This document shows positions 41,929 to 51,335 of a DNA stretch of 64,000 nt, piece after piece. Each line of letters starts with the position of its first letter. Positions within the stretch are counted from its first letter, which is position 1. The notes under the pieces were generated by a model that saw nothing but the letters and a program-made list of their open reading frames with translations, was not told the origin of the DNA and searched no databases. A program made the translations under genes and the position numbers. Source of the DNA: Holdemanella hominis (GTDB lineage Bacteria > Bacillota_I > Bacilli_A > Erysipelotrichales > Erysipelotrichaceae); assembly GCF_014306155.1 (NCBI RefSeq), contig NZ_JACRWH010000001.1, positions 67,741 through 131,740 of the forward strand, read 5' to 3'.

Positions 41929-42000
41929 ATTCATACTTCCTTTACTCTTCGTTAAACGATTGTTGTAATATTTCTATTCATCATCGACTATACAATAAAT

Positions 42001-42350
42001 TTATTTAACTTCCTTTAAAATTTCTTCAGCAGTGACTCCAAATTGCTTAGCTAAAGCCATTCAATTCGTTGTACTTGGATCCGATGTACCACTTTCCCAT
42101 TTTGATTCAGCCTGTCTTGAAACACCTAAAGACTCTGCCACAAATTCTTCGTCATTTTACGTTGCGTACGATATCTTTTAATCACTTCTCCAAGTGATTT
42201 TGCACTCTCTGCTTTCTCTTTTCTAACAGGTTCAGATTTAATATATTTCTTTAATGCCCTAACAATCAACACAAATAAGTATATAAATGCAACACCAACT
42301 ACATAATTCATCAACAAGCCAACCATTAATATTAATATATTTGCCTTCAT
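42001..42350 (-). pseudogene. Decayed membrane-anchored XRE-type regulator gene
   Basis: The reading frame starts with a membrane helix (MVGLLMNYVVGVAFIYLFVL) and a linker SLGEVIKRYRTQRKM, then shifts frame at about 42150 because one base is missing. The other frame continues FVAESLGVSRQAESKWESGT as a Cro/C1 helix-turn-helix, is stopped by a TGA after PSTTN, and finishes MALAKQFGVTAEEILKEVK. Intact relatives read KMTQEFVAESLGVSRQAVSKWE. Two lesions make it non-functional. Confidence 0.8.
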
Positions 42351-42450
42351 AATACATATTTCCTCCTTTTCACCATCATTATATTAATTTTATTGTGGTT
42401 GCTCTACCAACTATTTGTCAACTTTATTATTTTATCTTTTATCACTATAC

Positions 42451-42476
42451 AAAAAGAAAACACTACAAGTGTAGTG
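42451..42476 (-). terminator. Terminator of the tseB-dnaD-nth operon
   Basis: CACTAC and GTAGTG with a 4-base loop (42461-42476), then TTTTCTTTTT on the minus strand. Confidence 0.85.
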
Positions 42477-42479
42477 CTA

Positions 42480-43106
42480 TTATTTCTCATATTTATCTTT
42501 CTTACAAAAGCTTTTAAAAGGACATCTTTCACATTCTGGATTTCTTGAATGACAAAGATAACGCCCAAAAAATATAAAGTCATGATGACCTTGATTCCAT
42601 CTTGAACGATCGATTTTTCGTTTCAGTTTTTCCTCAACCTTTTCAACCGAATCATTATATTTAGCTAAACCCAAACGCTTACTGACACGATTGACATGGG
42701 TATCTACCGCAAAGCTAGGAATATCAAAAGCTACACTACGAACGACATTCGCTGTCTTTCTTCCAACACCTGCTAAAGACATTAAATCCTTATATGTGTA
42801 AGGTACTTGGCCATGATATCTTTCAACTAGATCTTTACTTAAATTCGAAATCGAACGAGCCTTATTGCGATACAAACCAATTCTTTTTATGTATGGCTCT
42901 AATTCAGAAACATTGGCTTTTGCCATCTTTTCTGCCGTAGGATACGCTTTAAATAATGCAGGCGTTACCTTATTAACCATCGCATCGGTTGTTTGTGCAC
43001 TAAGTACGACCGCAACAATCAATTGAAATGGGGATTCATGATACAATTCGCACTTGGCATCTGGAAAAATCTTCTCCATTTCATCCAAAATATCATTCGC
43101 ATTCAT
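42480..43106 (-). CDS. nth: Endonuclease III
   Basis: 208 residues, base-excision repair glycosylase/AP lyase for oxidised pyrimidines. The helix-hairpin-helix LMSLAGVGRKTANVV with catalytic Lys, catalytic Asp in AVDTHVNRV and the C-terminal iron-sulfur ligands CHSRNPECERCPFKSFC are complete. The ATG overlaps the dnaD stop (ATGA), the same neighbourhood as in B. subtilis. Confidence 0.97.
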   Translation of the reverse strand: MNANDILDEMEKIFPDAKCELYHESPFQLIVAVVLSAQTTDAMVNKVTPALFKAYPTAEKMAKANVSELEPYIKRIGLYRNKARSISNLSKDLVERYHGQVPYTYKDLMSLAGVGRKTANVVRSVAFDIPSFAVDTHVNRVSKRLGLAKYNDSVEKVEEKLKRKIDRSRWNQGHHDFIFFGRYLCHSRNPECERCPFKSFCKKDKYEK

Positions 43107-43642
43107 CGCTTGCCATTCTCTAAATCTTCAGTTGACAAACCTTTTTGTTGCCAATTCTGAAGAATTCTTTCAATATAATTTAAATCGCAAACTTCATTAC
43201 ATACAGCTTCATTTAACGCACAAATCACACGACGCTCATCATACATACTGGCCATATCAATAATCCTTTGCATTTCCGTTGAAGATAGTGGACGCGCAAA
43301 TTCCATTTCAAACTGCTCTAATAAAGAACGATCAATGGAAGTATCACTGGCTTTAGAAAGTTCAAAGATACCTTCAATATTAAAAATCAAAGATCCATTC
43401 GCATAGTCTAAAGTCAAATAGCCTTTATCCGATAATTCTGTAAAAATATCTTCCACTTCATCCACACCGATTTTTAATTTTTCACTAATCAATTCATGAT
43501 CAATTGAAATATGCTGCTGGTTGAAAAAATCAATCAACAATACGACCAATATTTCTTTGGGTTCTAAAACCAAATTTTGTAGATGATCAATGATCCAAGT
43601 TCTACGATCTACATAAGGTGCATTAAAATCAAAATCAGCCAT
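43103..43642 (-). CDS. dnaD: DnaD-like primosomal protein
   Basis: 179 residues. The N-terminal winged-helix-like DnaD domain (LEPKEILVVLLIDFFNQQHI) and a C-terminal DnaB_2/DnaD C-domain (FEMEFARPLSSTEMQRI ... YIERILQNWQQKG, carrying the YxxxIxxxW motif) are both visible. It acts in primosome loading during replication initiation and restart. The ATG overlaps the upstream stop (TAATG). Shorter than B. subtilis DnaD (232). Confidence 0.88.
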   Translation of the reverse strand: MADFDFNAPYVDRRTWIIDHLQNLVLEPKEILVVLLIDFFNQQHISIDHELISEKLKIGVDEVEDIFTELSDKGYLTLDYANGSLIFNIEGIFELSKASDTSIDRSLLEQFEMEFARPLSSTEMQRIIDMASMYDERRVICALNEAVCNEVCDLNYIERILQNWQQKGLSTEDLENGKR

Positions 43643-44109
43643 TATCGTATCCCCCTTTCATAAACACGTTCAAAACTATCATAATCCAATAAAATCAATT
43701 TATTCGATCCACGAATCTCATATACCGGATTGTTGTAGCCATATCCAAGTGCAATCGAATCACACTTGATGTTATAGTTCTTTTTCGCAATGCGTTTTGC
43801 CTTTTTATAATTCAAAGTTTCAATATCTCTTGAAGTAATCAATTCAGACTTCGCATTGTACCAATACAAAGTTGTATCATCATATCCCTGATATGTTATG
43901 TAATCAAAGACATGCTCACTCAAGCCTTGGATATTCTTATTTTGTTTAATTATTTTTTCAATTCTTTGCGTATAAATCTGTTCCTTAACGCGATTCGGTC
44001 CACTAATAAACTCAGACCAAATCAAAAGTAATACAAGAACAAGAATGATGACCAATGCCATTGTCGTTGTTGTTCCATGCTGTCTTTTACGCTTATGCTT
44101 TAGTCCCAT
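43642..44109 (-). CDS. TseB/YpmB-like membrane-anchored protein
   Basis: 155 residues: basic cytoplasmic start (KHKRKRQHGT), one membrane helix (about 16-35), then an extracellular PepSY-like domain with TLYWYNAKSELI and NPVYEIRG. Position just upstream of dnaD-nth matches ypmB in B. subtilis, where the product (TseB) regulates cell-wall elongation by binding PBP2A. Sequence similarity is modest, so the call leans on context. GGAGGGG precedes the ATG. Confidence 0.65.
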   Translation of the reverse strand: MGLKHKRKRQHGTTTTMALVIILVLVLLLIWSEFISGPNRVKEQIYTQRIEKIIKQNKNIQGLSEHVFDYITYQGYDDTTLYWYNAKSELITSRDIETLNYKKAKRIAKKNYNIKCDSIALGYGYNNPVYEIRGSNKLILLDYDSFERVYERGIR

Positions 44110-44127
44110 TCTTACCCCTCCTTTTTA

Positions 44128-44808
44128 CTATATACGCATCAACCAATTTTCAATCAATTTAGCCGATTGTGCACTTGCTTTAGAAACATAGGTTGAAAAT
44201 TCCATTGGATTTTCATTATGATGCACAACATCACTAAGTGAACGCACAATTACAAATGGAATATTAAACTGTGTGGCAACAGCACCAATCGCTCCTGCCT
44301 CCATTTCTGAACAAATTGAGTCTGGAAAATTATTCATTAATTTTTCAAAATCTTCATCTCTAGACATAAATAAGTCTTGAGAAGCAATTGTACCTACATG
44401 ATAGCGAATCTGCATAGCGTTTGCCGCTTCAATACAACTTTGGCTCAATTTTTCATGACTATTATACACCAATCCAACACCAGAAGGACCATCTAATGGA
44501 CTTGTATCATAATCGGCTTGTACAACCTTATCACTAATCACAATATCCAACACTTGCTCATCCTGCGTTAATCCACCAGCTGTACCCACATTAATAATGC
44601 TGTCGATATTTCCTTGCATACACAAAATTGTACAAGACATAGCTGCATATGCCTTACCTACACCACTCTTACATAAGACTACATCTTTACCTTGCCATTT
44701 TCCATATGTTAATGTGCATCCCGCAATTGTCTTCGTATGATCTACTAAGTCCATACGCTTTTCAAATTCATGAATCTCAGCATCCATTGCCGCTACAATC
44801 CCAATCAT
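44128..44808 (-). CDS. mtnN: 5'-methylthioadenosine/S-adenosylhomocysteine nucleosidase
   Basis: 226 residues, cleaves adenine from MTA and SAH, recycling by-products of SAM use. Motifs are the start MIGIVAAMDAEIHEFE, NVGTAGGL, CSEMEAGAIGAVA (purine/ribose binding) and catalytic Asp in VRSLSDVV. The ATG overlaps the yqeM stop, so it is the last gene of the yqe cluster here, next to SAM-dependent methyltransferases. Confidence 0.96.
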   Translation of the reverse strand: MIGIVAAMDAEIHEFEKRMDLVDHTKTIAGCTLTYGKWQGKDVVLCKSGVGKAYAAMSCTILCMQGNIDSIINVGTAGGLTQDEQVLDIVISDKVVQADYDTSPLDGPSGVGLVYNSHEKLSQSCIEAANAMQIRYHVGTIASQDLFMSRDEDFEKLMNNFPDSICSEMEAGAIGAVATQFNIPFVIVRSLSDVVHHNENPMEFSTYVSKASAQSAKLIENWLMRI

Positions 44809-45515
44809 TCTTGTACCTTCTTTCTACATACATAAAAATACTTTTCACCAGGCGCAATCCCCTCAATATCAAAATCCGTTGTGACTTTTAAAACATCAAA
44901 ATATTTCGACAAAGTATCACTCAACCATATTGGATCATATACTCTTTGAATATGATGCTCCTGAACCACTTTGTCTTTCATATAAAACGCAAAATCCTGA
45001 TATACATAATCATCTTCTGCCATAATTGACCATTGATATTGACAACCATCTTCAAAAGCACCTGTCTCATTATATTCCGTATCAAATTCATCTAAACGAT
45101 CTAACGAATGTGTATCGAAGAAGAAAAGTCCACTTGGTTTTAAATGTTGACTCACTTCATGAAAGAACGCATCAATTTCTTCTTTCTCTAAAATATAGTT
45201 AAAACTATCACACAAACAGAAAATACCAGAATAAGATCCTAAATTACTTAAATTACGCATATCTTGACATAAGAATTGAATGGAACCCTCTAAGTTTTTA
45301 CTCTTAGCCTGCTTCACCATTTCTTCACTCAAATCAAGTGCTGTCATCGTATAGCCTTTTTTTACGAGCATCTCAGTAATCTCACCACTACCACACGCAA
45401 GTTCTAAACAATCACAAGGTGCAAGTTCACTCTCAATCCAAGATACCCATTCTCTAGATGCCTCTTCATCTTTTACTAAAGCATCATAATAATGTGCCAA
45501 TGTATTATAAATCAT
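44805..45515 (-). CDS. Class I SAM-dependent methyltransferase (YqeM type)
   Basis: 236 residues. SAM-binding motif I is LELACGSGEITEMLV, preceded by the YDALVKDEEASREW start typical of YqeM; FDTHSLDRLDEF and FDIEGIAPGEKYFYVCRK follow. In B. subtilis yqeM follows rsfS in the same cluster, as here. Target substrate unknown. It overlaps the end of rsfS by 11 bases. Confidence 0.88.
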   Translation of the reverse strand: MIYNTLAHYYDALVKDEEASREWVSWIESELAPCDCLELACGSGEITEMLVKKGYTMTALDLSEEMVKQAKSKNLEGSIQFLCQDMRNLSNLGSYSGIFCLCDSFNYILEKEEIDAFFHEVSQHLKPSGLFFFDTHSLDRLDEFDTEYNETGAFEDGCQYQWSIMAEDDYVYQDFAFYMKDKVVQEHHIQRVYDPIWLSDTLSKYFDVLKVTTDFDIEGIAPGEKYFYVCRKKVQE

Positions 45516-45843
45516 ACGTTTTTACTGGAACATCCGAATATAAACGATCCAGATTATAAACCTGCCTTTCTTCATTCACAAATAAATGGACTACAACTTC
45601 TTTTAAATCAATTAAAAGCCATTTTGAACCAGAGTCACCCTCAATATGCATATCCCCCAAATATCCAGCTTCTCTTAAACGATCCTTAATGTTTTGTGCA
45701 ATCGCATTATTCTGACGAATATTTGTAGTCGAACAAACAATCATTGAATCCATAAATGGAGTCAAACTCGTTACATCATATACACGTACATCTTGTGCTT
45801 TCTTTTCACAGATCGCATGAACTACAATATCTAAAATTTCCAT
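45505..45843 (-). CDS. rsfS: Ribosomal silencing factor RsfS
   Basis: 112 residues. It binds uL14 and blocks subunit joining under starvation. Motifs are YDVTSLTPFMDSMIVCS, HIEGDSGSKWLLIDLKEVVV and HLFVNEERQVYNLDRLYSD, all diagnostic. It sits between the nadD-yqeK fusion and yqeM, the conserved order. Confidence 0.96.
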   Translation of the reverse strand: MEILDIVVHAICEKKAQDVRVYDVTSLTPFMDSMIVCSTTNIRQNNAIAQNIKDRLREAGYLGDMHIEGDSGSKWLLIDLKEVVVHLFVNEERQVYNLDRLYSDVPVKTYDL

Positions 45844-45845
45844 GT

Positions 45846-46862
45846 TTATCCTCTCTTTAAAAACTCACGATTTTGTTGAACCACCAAATCAAATCCTTCT
45901 TTAATATCTTTGTTACAAATCTCAATCAATTTAGTAGAATCATATCCACGCAAAGGATCTAATTTATCTGCACAAAATACCATCATCGCATATGGATCTT
46001 GACTCGTTCCTAATACATGATGATAAATCGCATTATAAATAATTGGATTTTCAATTAAAAAGATATCTTTCGTGACAGCAGCCCCGACAAAACCATGCCA
46101 TACAGCTACAGGATATTCCATGTTTTCAGGACACACACTCTGCATCCATTTTAACATTTCATCCTTTGGCATATATTTAGCTATATCATGAAACAAACCA
46201 ATATAATATGCAATATGCATATCATACCCATTGTTCAACGCAAACTCTTCACAAAGTCGAGCAACCGATAAAGAATGTTTATATCTTTTTTTTGTCAATC
46301 TAGAAGCCACAAAATCATTCACATACAATCGATTTCGATAGATATAACGCAACACTTCTTCAGGCAAATAATTCAACTTATTTCCCATTCGAATCTCTGA
46401 ACTAGAAACAGGAACTGCCGGCATTGTCATACACGCAATATCATACTTTGAATCAGAAAGCTTTCCATCCCTATCAAAACATACAAAATGAGCCATCTTC
46501 ACAAGTTCATTCGGATTGTGCCACTTGTCAAACTGCATCAATTGATCATTTCCTATGATCCAATAAAATTCATGTTCCGGATATGTTTCAATCAATTTCT
46601 TTAGCGTATCATACGTGTAACTTTTACCTGCTCTTTCAAGTTCTAGTGTACAAACTTTAAATTTCGGGTTTTTCTTAACCACCAAATCAATCATAGCTAA
46701 ACGCTCTTGATCCAATGTCAGATCATGATCTTTTAAAGGCGTACTAGACGTTGGCATAAACCATACTTCATCTACACCTAATCCCTGCAAAGACTGATTG
46801 GCCATTTGAATATGCCCATCATGTATAGGATCAAAAGAACCTCCTACAATGGCAATTCTCAT
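45846..46862 (-). CDS. NadD-YqeK fusion: nicotinate-nucleotide adenylyltransferase plus HD-domain Ap4A hydrolase
   Basis: 338 residues. Residues 1-190 are NadD: GGSFDPIHDGHIQMA (the GxFdPxHxGH nucleotidyltransferase motif), IGNDQLMQFDKWH, and PAVPVSSSEIR. Residues 195-338 are YqeK: HSLSVARLCEEF, GLFHDIAKYMP (HD motif), WHGFVGA, and MVFCADKLDPLR. B. subtilis carries these as two adjacent genes; here they are one protein, as in some mollicutes. It makes NaAD for NAD and probably hydrolyses Ap4A symmetrically. Confidence 0.93.
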   Translation of the reverse strand: MRIAIVGGSFDPIHDGHIQMANQSLQGLGVDEVWFMPTSSTPLKDHDLTLDQERLAMIDLVVKKNPKFKVCTLELERAGKSYTYDTLKKLIETYPEHEFYWIIGNDQLMQFDKWHNPNELVKMAHFVCFDRDGKLSDSKYDIACMTMPAVPVSSSEIRMGNKLNYLPEEVLRYIYRNRLYVNDFVASRLTKKRYKHSLSVARLCEEFALNNGYDMHIAYYIGLFHDIAKYMPKDEMLKWMQSVCPENMEYPVAVWHGFVGAAVTKDIFLIENPIIYNAIYHHVLGTSQDPYAMMVFCADKLDPLRGYDSTKLIEICNKDIKEGFDLVVQQNREFLKRG

Positions 46863-47149
46863 TTTTTAAGCCCCAATTTATTTTCTTTACTTCTTCTATA
46901 CAACAAGAAAGTATGTCCTACAATATGAACCACTTCACTACCTGTTGCACTTGCACACTCAATAGCTGCCTCACGAACATCGACTGGACATGTCTTTAAT
47001 AAATTACATTTTACTAATTCATGTGCCTCCAATGAATCGGATAAAGTATCCATTAAATTATCACTTAAACCATCTTTTCCAATTTGGAATAACGATCTAT
47101 ACTCCATTCCTAATTTTCTTAAATATTTTTTATTTTGACTCGTTAACAT
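46859..47149 (-). CDS. yhbY: YhbY/YqeI RNA-binding protein
   Basis: 96 residues, a CRM-domain protein that binds pre-50S ribosomal particles. Signature: LRKLGMEYRSLFQIGKDGLS, then LEAHELVKCNLLKTCP and HIVGHTFLLYRRS. The ATG overlaps the yqeH stop (TAATG), and its end overlaps nadD by four bases, so the cluster is translated as a coupled chain. Confidence 0.95.
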   Translation of the reverse strand: MLTSQNKKYLRKLGMEYRSLFQIGKDGLSDNLMDTLSDSLEAHELVKCNLLKTCPVDVREAAIECASATGSEVVHIVGHTFLLYRRSKENKLGLKK

Positions 47150-48228
47150 TAAATCATCGCCTTTCTAAACGTTACCTGAATACCTTTATGTACTTTTACA
47201 TATACATCTTTTACTTGTCCACTAATACAGAACCATCCAATACCATGAATACAAACATCCATCTTTTCTCCCTCAAGTTTAGGAGCATGGAACGTATGCA
47301 TCGTTAATAAGGATGTATCTACGCATGGCACTAACATACCATTTAAATGTTTTTGCCACAACGCATCCGCATTACTTAATTTTCCTCTATGAATCGATAA
47401 AGAACGAGAGAAATATCCAACTACTGTTGCCTTACCACTCACTACCACATCAAGTCTTGCTAGTCCTGCAGCCGCAAAGGACTGATCCTCAAAAATTTGC
47501 GAAACAAATGGTCGAATTGGTTTTGTTGGAATGACCGTCTTTAAATCTTTAGGCTGTAAATGCGTTAATAAAGAATGCGTATTCTCAATACCGGGCGTAT
47601 CATAAATTGTATAATCCTCAAAAGGAATTGGAACTAAATCTAATGTAGTCCCTGGATTTTGAGAAGTCGTTAAATCTTTCGATGCCAATAAATGATTCAA
47701 TACAGTGGATTTTCCTGCATTGGCAACACCCATAAAAATCACATTTCGATTCTTACGATATTTCAAAATCGCATTCACAATACGTGATGAATATTCTCTA
47801 GATTTATTATTTTCCTTTAATAGATAGCCACAAATCACAATATCCTTTACAACAATATTTTCTTCGTGAAGACGATGCTTTACAAAGTTAATGATTTTTT
47901 CATCTGTTAAAGTTGTAGGCAAGACATCACGCTTCGTTAATACCATCACAATATCTTTACCTGGAAGTTTTTGATTCAAACGCGAAATTAAGTTAGCCTC
48001 AAACGCAAATAAATCCACAACCCAGAAAACCACACCATCAATCTTATTGATTTTTTCTAATGTTGCGTTGGATTCAATTCCCTGCTGCATATTGATTGTC
48101 ACATCGCCATAATGACGAATGCGATAACATCTTTGACAATAAGAAGCATCTAAAGTAGGAACATAGCCTAATGCATTTTCATCTTCGTTTTGTAGTAAAA
48201 CACCACAACCCTTACAATATTTAGTCAT
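47149..48228 (-). CDS. yqeH: Ribosome biogenesis GTPase YqeH
   Basis: 359 residues, a circularly permuted GTPase needed for 30S assembly. An N-terminal zinc finger (CKGCGVLLQNEDE ... CQRCYRIRHYG) is followed by permuted GTPase motifs: LTKRDVLP (G4), GVANAGKSTVLN (G1), DTPGIENTHSL (G3). The start was moved three codons in, where GAGGTG has good spacing. It overlaps yqeG by eight bases. Confidence 0.95.
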   Translation of the reverse strand: MTKYCKGCGVLLQNEDENALGYVPTLDASYCQRCYRIRHYGDVTINMQQGIESNATLEKINKIDGVVFWVVDLFAFEANLISRLNQKLPGKDIVMVLTKRDVLPTTLTDEKIINFVKHRLHEENIVVKDIVICGYLLKENNKSREYSSRIVNAILKYRKNRNVIFMGVANAGKSTVLNHLLASKDLTTSQNPGTTLDLVPIPFEDYTIYDTPGIENTHSLLTHLQPKDLKTVIPTKPIRPFVSQIFEDQSFAAAGLARLDVVVSGKATVVGYFSRSLSIHRGKLSNADALWQKHLNGMLVPCVDTSLLTMHTFHAPKLEGEKMDVCIHGIGWFCISGQVKDVYVKVHKGIQVTFRKAMI

Positions 48229-48745
48229 CAAAGTCACCTCGCTTCAATAATTTTTTCTTTTCTAAATAACCATATATTAATTCTTCAAAGAAACGAAATA
48301 CTTTTGTGATATTTCGATCCTTTATCGCAATAGGAGCCGTTAAAATTGTATAAAGCCCCCAAATATTTCCACCCAATATATCCGTATACATTTGATCACC
48401 TAATATCGCAATCTGATTTGCCTTTAGGCCATGGTCTCTCATTGCCTTTTTAAAACAAAATGGAAATGGTTTACACGAAAATGGATATATATTTGAAACT
48501 GGAAGATGCTTACCAAAATTCTTACCTCTAGAACTTGGTGAATTTGAACATAGTGCAACCTCAATTCCATTCATTTTTAATTTATTTATAAAATCAATCA
48601 CATCCTGATTTGGACATTCTTCATCATACGCCACAAGCGTATTGTCAATATCACACAAAAGTAATTGAATTCCCATTTCATGAAGTTTTTGAATGTTCAA
48701 AGTTTTAAAACTTTGAACATAATAATTCGGAGCAAATATATTCAT
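48221..48745 (-). CDS. yqeG: YqeG family HAD phosphatase
   Basis: 174 residues. HAD IIIA motifs: LLLCDIDNTLVAYDEE, ALCSNSPSS, and ILGDQMYTDILGGN. First gene of the conserved yqeGH cluster. The role is probably a phosphatase (the family includes phosphatidylglycerophosphatase-like proteins), not proven. GGGGAG precedes the ATG, which begins right after the upstream oxidoreductase stop. Confidence 0.92.
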   Translation of the reverse strand: MNIFAPNYYVQSFKTLNIQKLHEMGIQLLLCDIDNTLVAYDEECPNQDVIDFINKLKMNGIEVALCSNSPSSRGKNFGKHLPVSNIYPFSCKPFPFCFKKAMRDHGLKANQIAILGDQMYTDILGGNIWGLYTILTAPIAIKDRNITKVFRFFEELIYGYLEKKKLLKRGDFDD

Positions 48746-50317
48746 TTAAAACTCCCCTTTGGCAAAGTATTCAATCAAATGCTCGGCACTACGAATACCA
48801 TCAATAGCACTTGTCATAATGCCACCTGCATAGCCACTACCTTCACCGCTTGGATAGATACCTTGAATATTCGAAACATAAGATTCTTTATCACGAACTA
48901 AACGCACGCTGCTGCTACTTCTTGATTCTACACCACTTAATATGGCTCCACCAGAAACAAAGCCAGGCACTTTCTTTTCAAAATGCTCTAACGCCTCATG
49001 CAAGGCTAGATTGACTTCTTTAGAGAATAAATCGTTCAAATCACAAAACGTTGTACCAATCGAATAGGTTGGTAATACGGATTCAAATTGATTTGATATT
49101 TTATTTTCTAAATAATCCTTCGCAAGTTGTACGCATGCCTTATAATCGTGTCCCATTTTAAAAGCTTTCTTTTCCAAGTCTTCCTGATATTTTAACCCGG
49201 CAAACAATTCATTACCATAATCTGAATCATTGATTTGCACAAGCAATGCACTATTGGCATTTTCTCCACTACGACTCGCATAAGACATTCCGTTCACAAC
49301 CAATTTATCTTTTTGACATGAACTTGGAATAACGTAGCCACCTGGACACATACAGAATGTATATACACCTTTTGAATTGGATGCCGTATACGTCAATTGA
49401 TAACGAGCTGGAATCAATCTTTCATCTTGACTATATTCATGAAGCATAGCCTCATTGATATAATTTTGTTTATGTTCAATACGAACACCAACCGCAAACG
49501 GTTTATTTTCGACATGAATACCATGTTGATGAAGCATTAAAATGGTATCGCTTGCACTATGTCCAGTCGCAAGAATTAAAGCATTACAACCTATCCATTG
49601 TTGATTGAAATAGATTTGTTTCAAAGTACCATTTTCCACTTTAATATCTTCTAACTTTGTATCAAAATAGAAAGTTCCTCCCAAACGTTCAATTTCTTCA
49701 CGACAATTTCGAATAATCGCCAAGAAGGCATCTGTACCAATATGAGGATGCTGATCAATTAAAATATCAGACTTTGCCCCAAAAGAAACAAGTTCCTCTA
49801 ATACTTTACGACATAATGAATCTTTCGATCTTGTCGTTAACTTTCCATCACTAAAAGCACCCGCGCCACCTTCTCCAAATTGAACATTGCATTCTTCATC
49901 CAATTGTCCATTTTCCCAAAAAGTTTCTACTTTTTGTTTACGAACATCTACTTTTGATCCTCTTTCTAAAACAATCGGTTTATAGCCAGATTGTGCAAGA
50001 ATCAGAGCTGCAAACATACCTGCAGGACCAAACCCAACAACAACGGGTCTAGCCAATAATGCATGTTTTCCACTCATTACTGGATGATACGTTTCATCTG
50101 GTGTTAGAGAAACATCTTTTAGCTTTAAAAGCTTCTTTTCATTTTTAACTTTACAATCTACGACATACGAAAATAAGACCTTCTGGTGACGTGCGTCCAC
50201 ACTTTTTCTATGTACGTGCCACTGCAAAAGGTCTTCTTTACGGATTCGCAGTTTTTTTAAGATTTGTGCCTCAATTTCATTTTCATTGGCACATTTCACC
50301 TGAAATAATCGAATCAT
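48746..50317 (-). CDS. FAD-dependent oxidoreductase of the large 'NAD(P)/FAD-dependent' family
   Basis: 523 residues. N-terminal part of about 95 residues (start MIRLFQVKCANENEIEAQIL) precedes a FAD dinucleotide-binding fold, VVVGFGPAGMFAALILAQSG, with GEGGAGAFSDGKL, LATGHSASDT and a C-terminal GIYPSGEGSGYAGGI. This matches a widespread uncharacterised flavoprotein family often annotated as FAD-dependent protein. Substrate unknown. The SD is weak and it lies four bases after the acyltransferase gene, so it belongs to the murF-ddl-racemase operon or reads through into yqeG. Confidence 0.85.
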   Translation of the reverse strand: MIRLFQVKCANENEIEAQILKKLRIRKEDLLQWHVHRKSVDARHQKVLFSYVVDCKVKNEKKLLKLKDVSLTPDETYHPVMSGKHALLARPVVVGFGPAGMFAALILAQSGYKPIVLERGSKVDVRKQKVETFWENGQLDEECNVQFGEGGAGAFSDGKLTTRSKDSLCRKVLEELVSFGAKSDILIDQHPHIGTDAFLAIIRNCREEIERLGGTFYFDTKLEDIKVENGTLKQIYFNQQWIGCNALILATGHSASDTILMLHQHGIHVENKPFAVGVRIEHKQNYINEAMLHEYSQDERLIPARYQLTYTASNSKGVYTFCMCPGGYVIPSSCQKDKLVVNGMSYASRSGENANSALLVQINDSDYGNELFAGLKYQEDLEKKAFKMGHDYKACVQLAKDYLENKISNQFESVLPTYSIGTTFCDLNDLFSKEVNLALHEALEHFEKKVPGFVSGGAILSGVESRSSSSVRLVRDKESYVSNIQGIYPSGEGSGYAGGIMTSAIDGIRSAEHLIEYFAKGEF

Positions 50318-50321
50318 AAGC

Positions 50322-51335
50322 TTACAGTAATTTTTTTAAGATCGGATATTGATCCTGATAACGCGTCACAAAACCTGCCAAACATTGTGCACATGCCAAA
50401 GTTAAGAAATAAACAACTAAATGTGCATGTGGCATCAATGCCAAGAAGATTTTGGCAAACAAAATATGTGAAGTATAAATCATCAATGAATCATGACGTA
50501 AAATCGTAAACATTTTACGATATGGAATATTGACCTTTAATAAATAATTCACTAAGAAATAAATAGCTGGAACCAAACAAATATACATACTTGTTAAATC
50601 TCTTAAAATACCGAAATGGCGATATAAAGATACTTCCGCAAAGAATAATACAAAACTAATCAAGAAACCAATCAAGCTAACCTTTTTAGGCAAGCGACGC
50701 GTTCTTGAAAGTAATAACCCAATCGCAATGAACATAGGACCAAAGAAAATTCCATTTCTTGCGGTTGACAATGTTTTTGTAAAGAAACCAAAGAAGAAGG
50801 ATATACCTGGAATACTTTCCCAAATTGGTGTATATACATTAATCAAGTAACCTACAAAATATAATATAAACGTAATCAACAATGTGAAATTCAAGCCTTT
50901 TTTCTTATACAAACAATAGACAATTACGTCCGCTAACATTAAGGCTGGTAAAAACCACAAGTGATAATAACTTCCATTCAAGAAAAAATCTCTTACATAT
51001 GTAAATAAATACTTAATATGAAAACCCGTGTGCGTATAATCAAAAATCGTATATAGCAAATAAATAATTGTCCAAATCAAATAAATTCGAAATAAACGAA
51101 TCAATGCCTTCTTTAAACGAGTCTCATTTAAATCTTCATTTTCTGAATCATAGTTTCTAAAAAAGAAGAATCCACTTGTCGTAAAAAAGAATGGAACCGC
51201 CAAACGACATACAGTATGAATAAAGTACGTATTAAATGTTTCAGAAATTTCTAAAAAAGGAAATGTATGAATACATACAACTAATAAAGCCGAAACATAA
51301 CGTGCAATATCTATCGATGCATACTGTCTTTTCAT
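50322..51335 (-). CDS. Acyltransferase-3 family membrane protein (like the membrane half of VanT)
   Basis: 337 residues with about ten membrane helices. The start RQYASIDIARYVSALLVVCI, followed by HTFPF, and VPFFFTTSGFFFF are typical of acyltransferase-3 proteins (OafA, VanT N-terminal domain). It overlaps the racemase gene by four bases. In VanT serine racemases of vancomycin-resistant enterococci, such a membrane domain is fused in front of an alanine-racemase domain and is thought to bring in L-serine; here the two parts are separate and in reverse gene order. Acyl transfer to a wall polymer is the alternative. Confidence 0.75.
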   Translation of the reverse strand: MKRQYASIDIARYVSALLVVCIHTFPFLEISETFNTYFIHTVCRLAVPFFFTTSGFFFFRNYDSENEDLNETRLKKALIRLFRIYLIWTIIYLLYTIFDYTHTGFHIKYLFTYVRDFFLNGSYYHLWFLPALMLADVIVYCLYKKKGLNFTLLITFILYFVGYLINVYTPIWESIPGISFFFGFFTKTLSTARNGIFFGPMFIAIGLLLSRTRRLPKKVSLIGFLISFVLFFAEVSLYRHFGILRDLTSMYICLVPAIYFLVNYLLKVNIPYRKMFTILRHDSLMIYTSHILFAKIFLALMPHAHLVVYFLTLACAQCLAGFVTRYQDQYPILKKLL

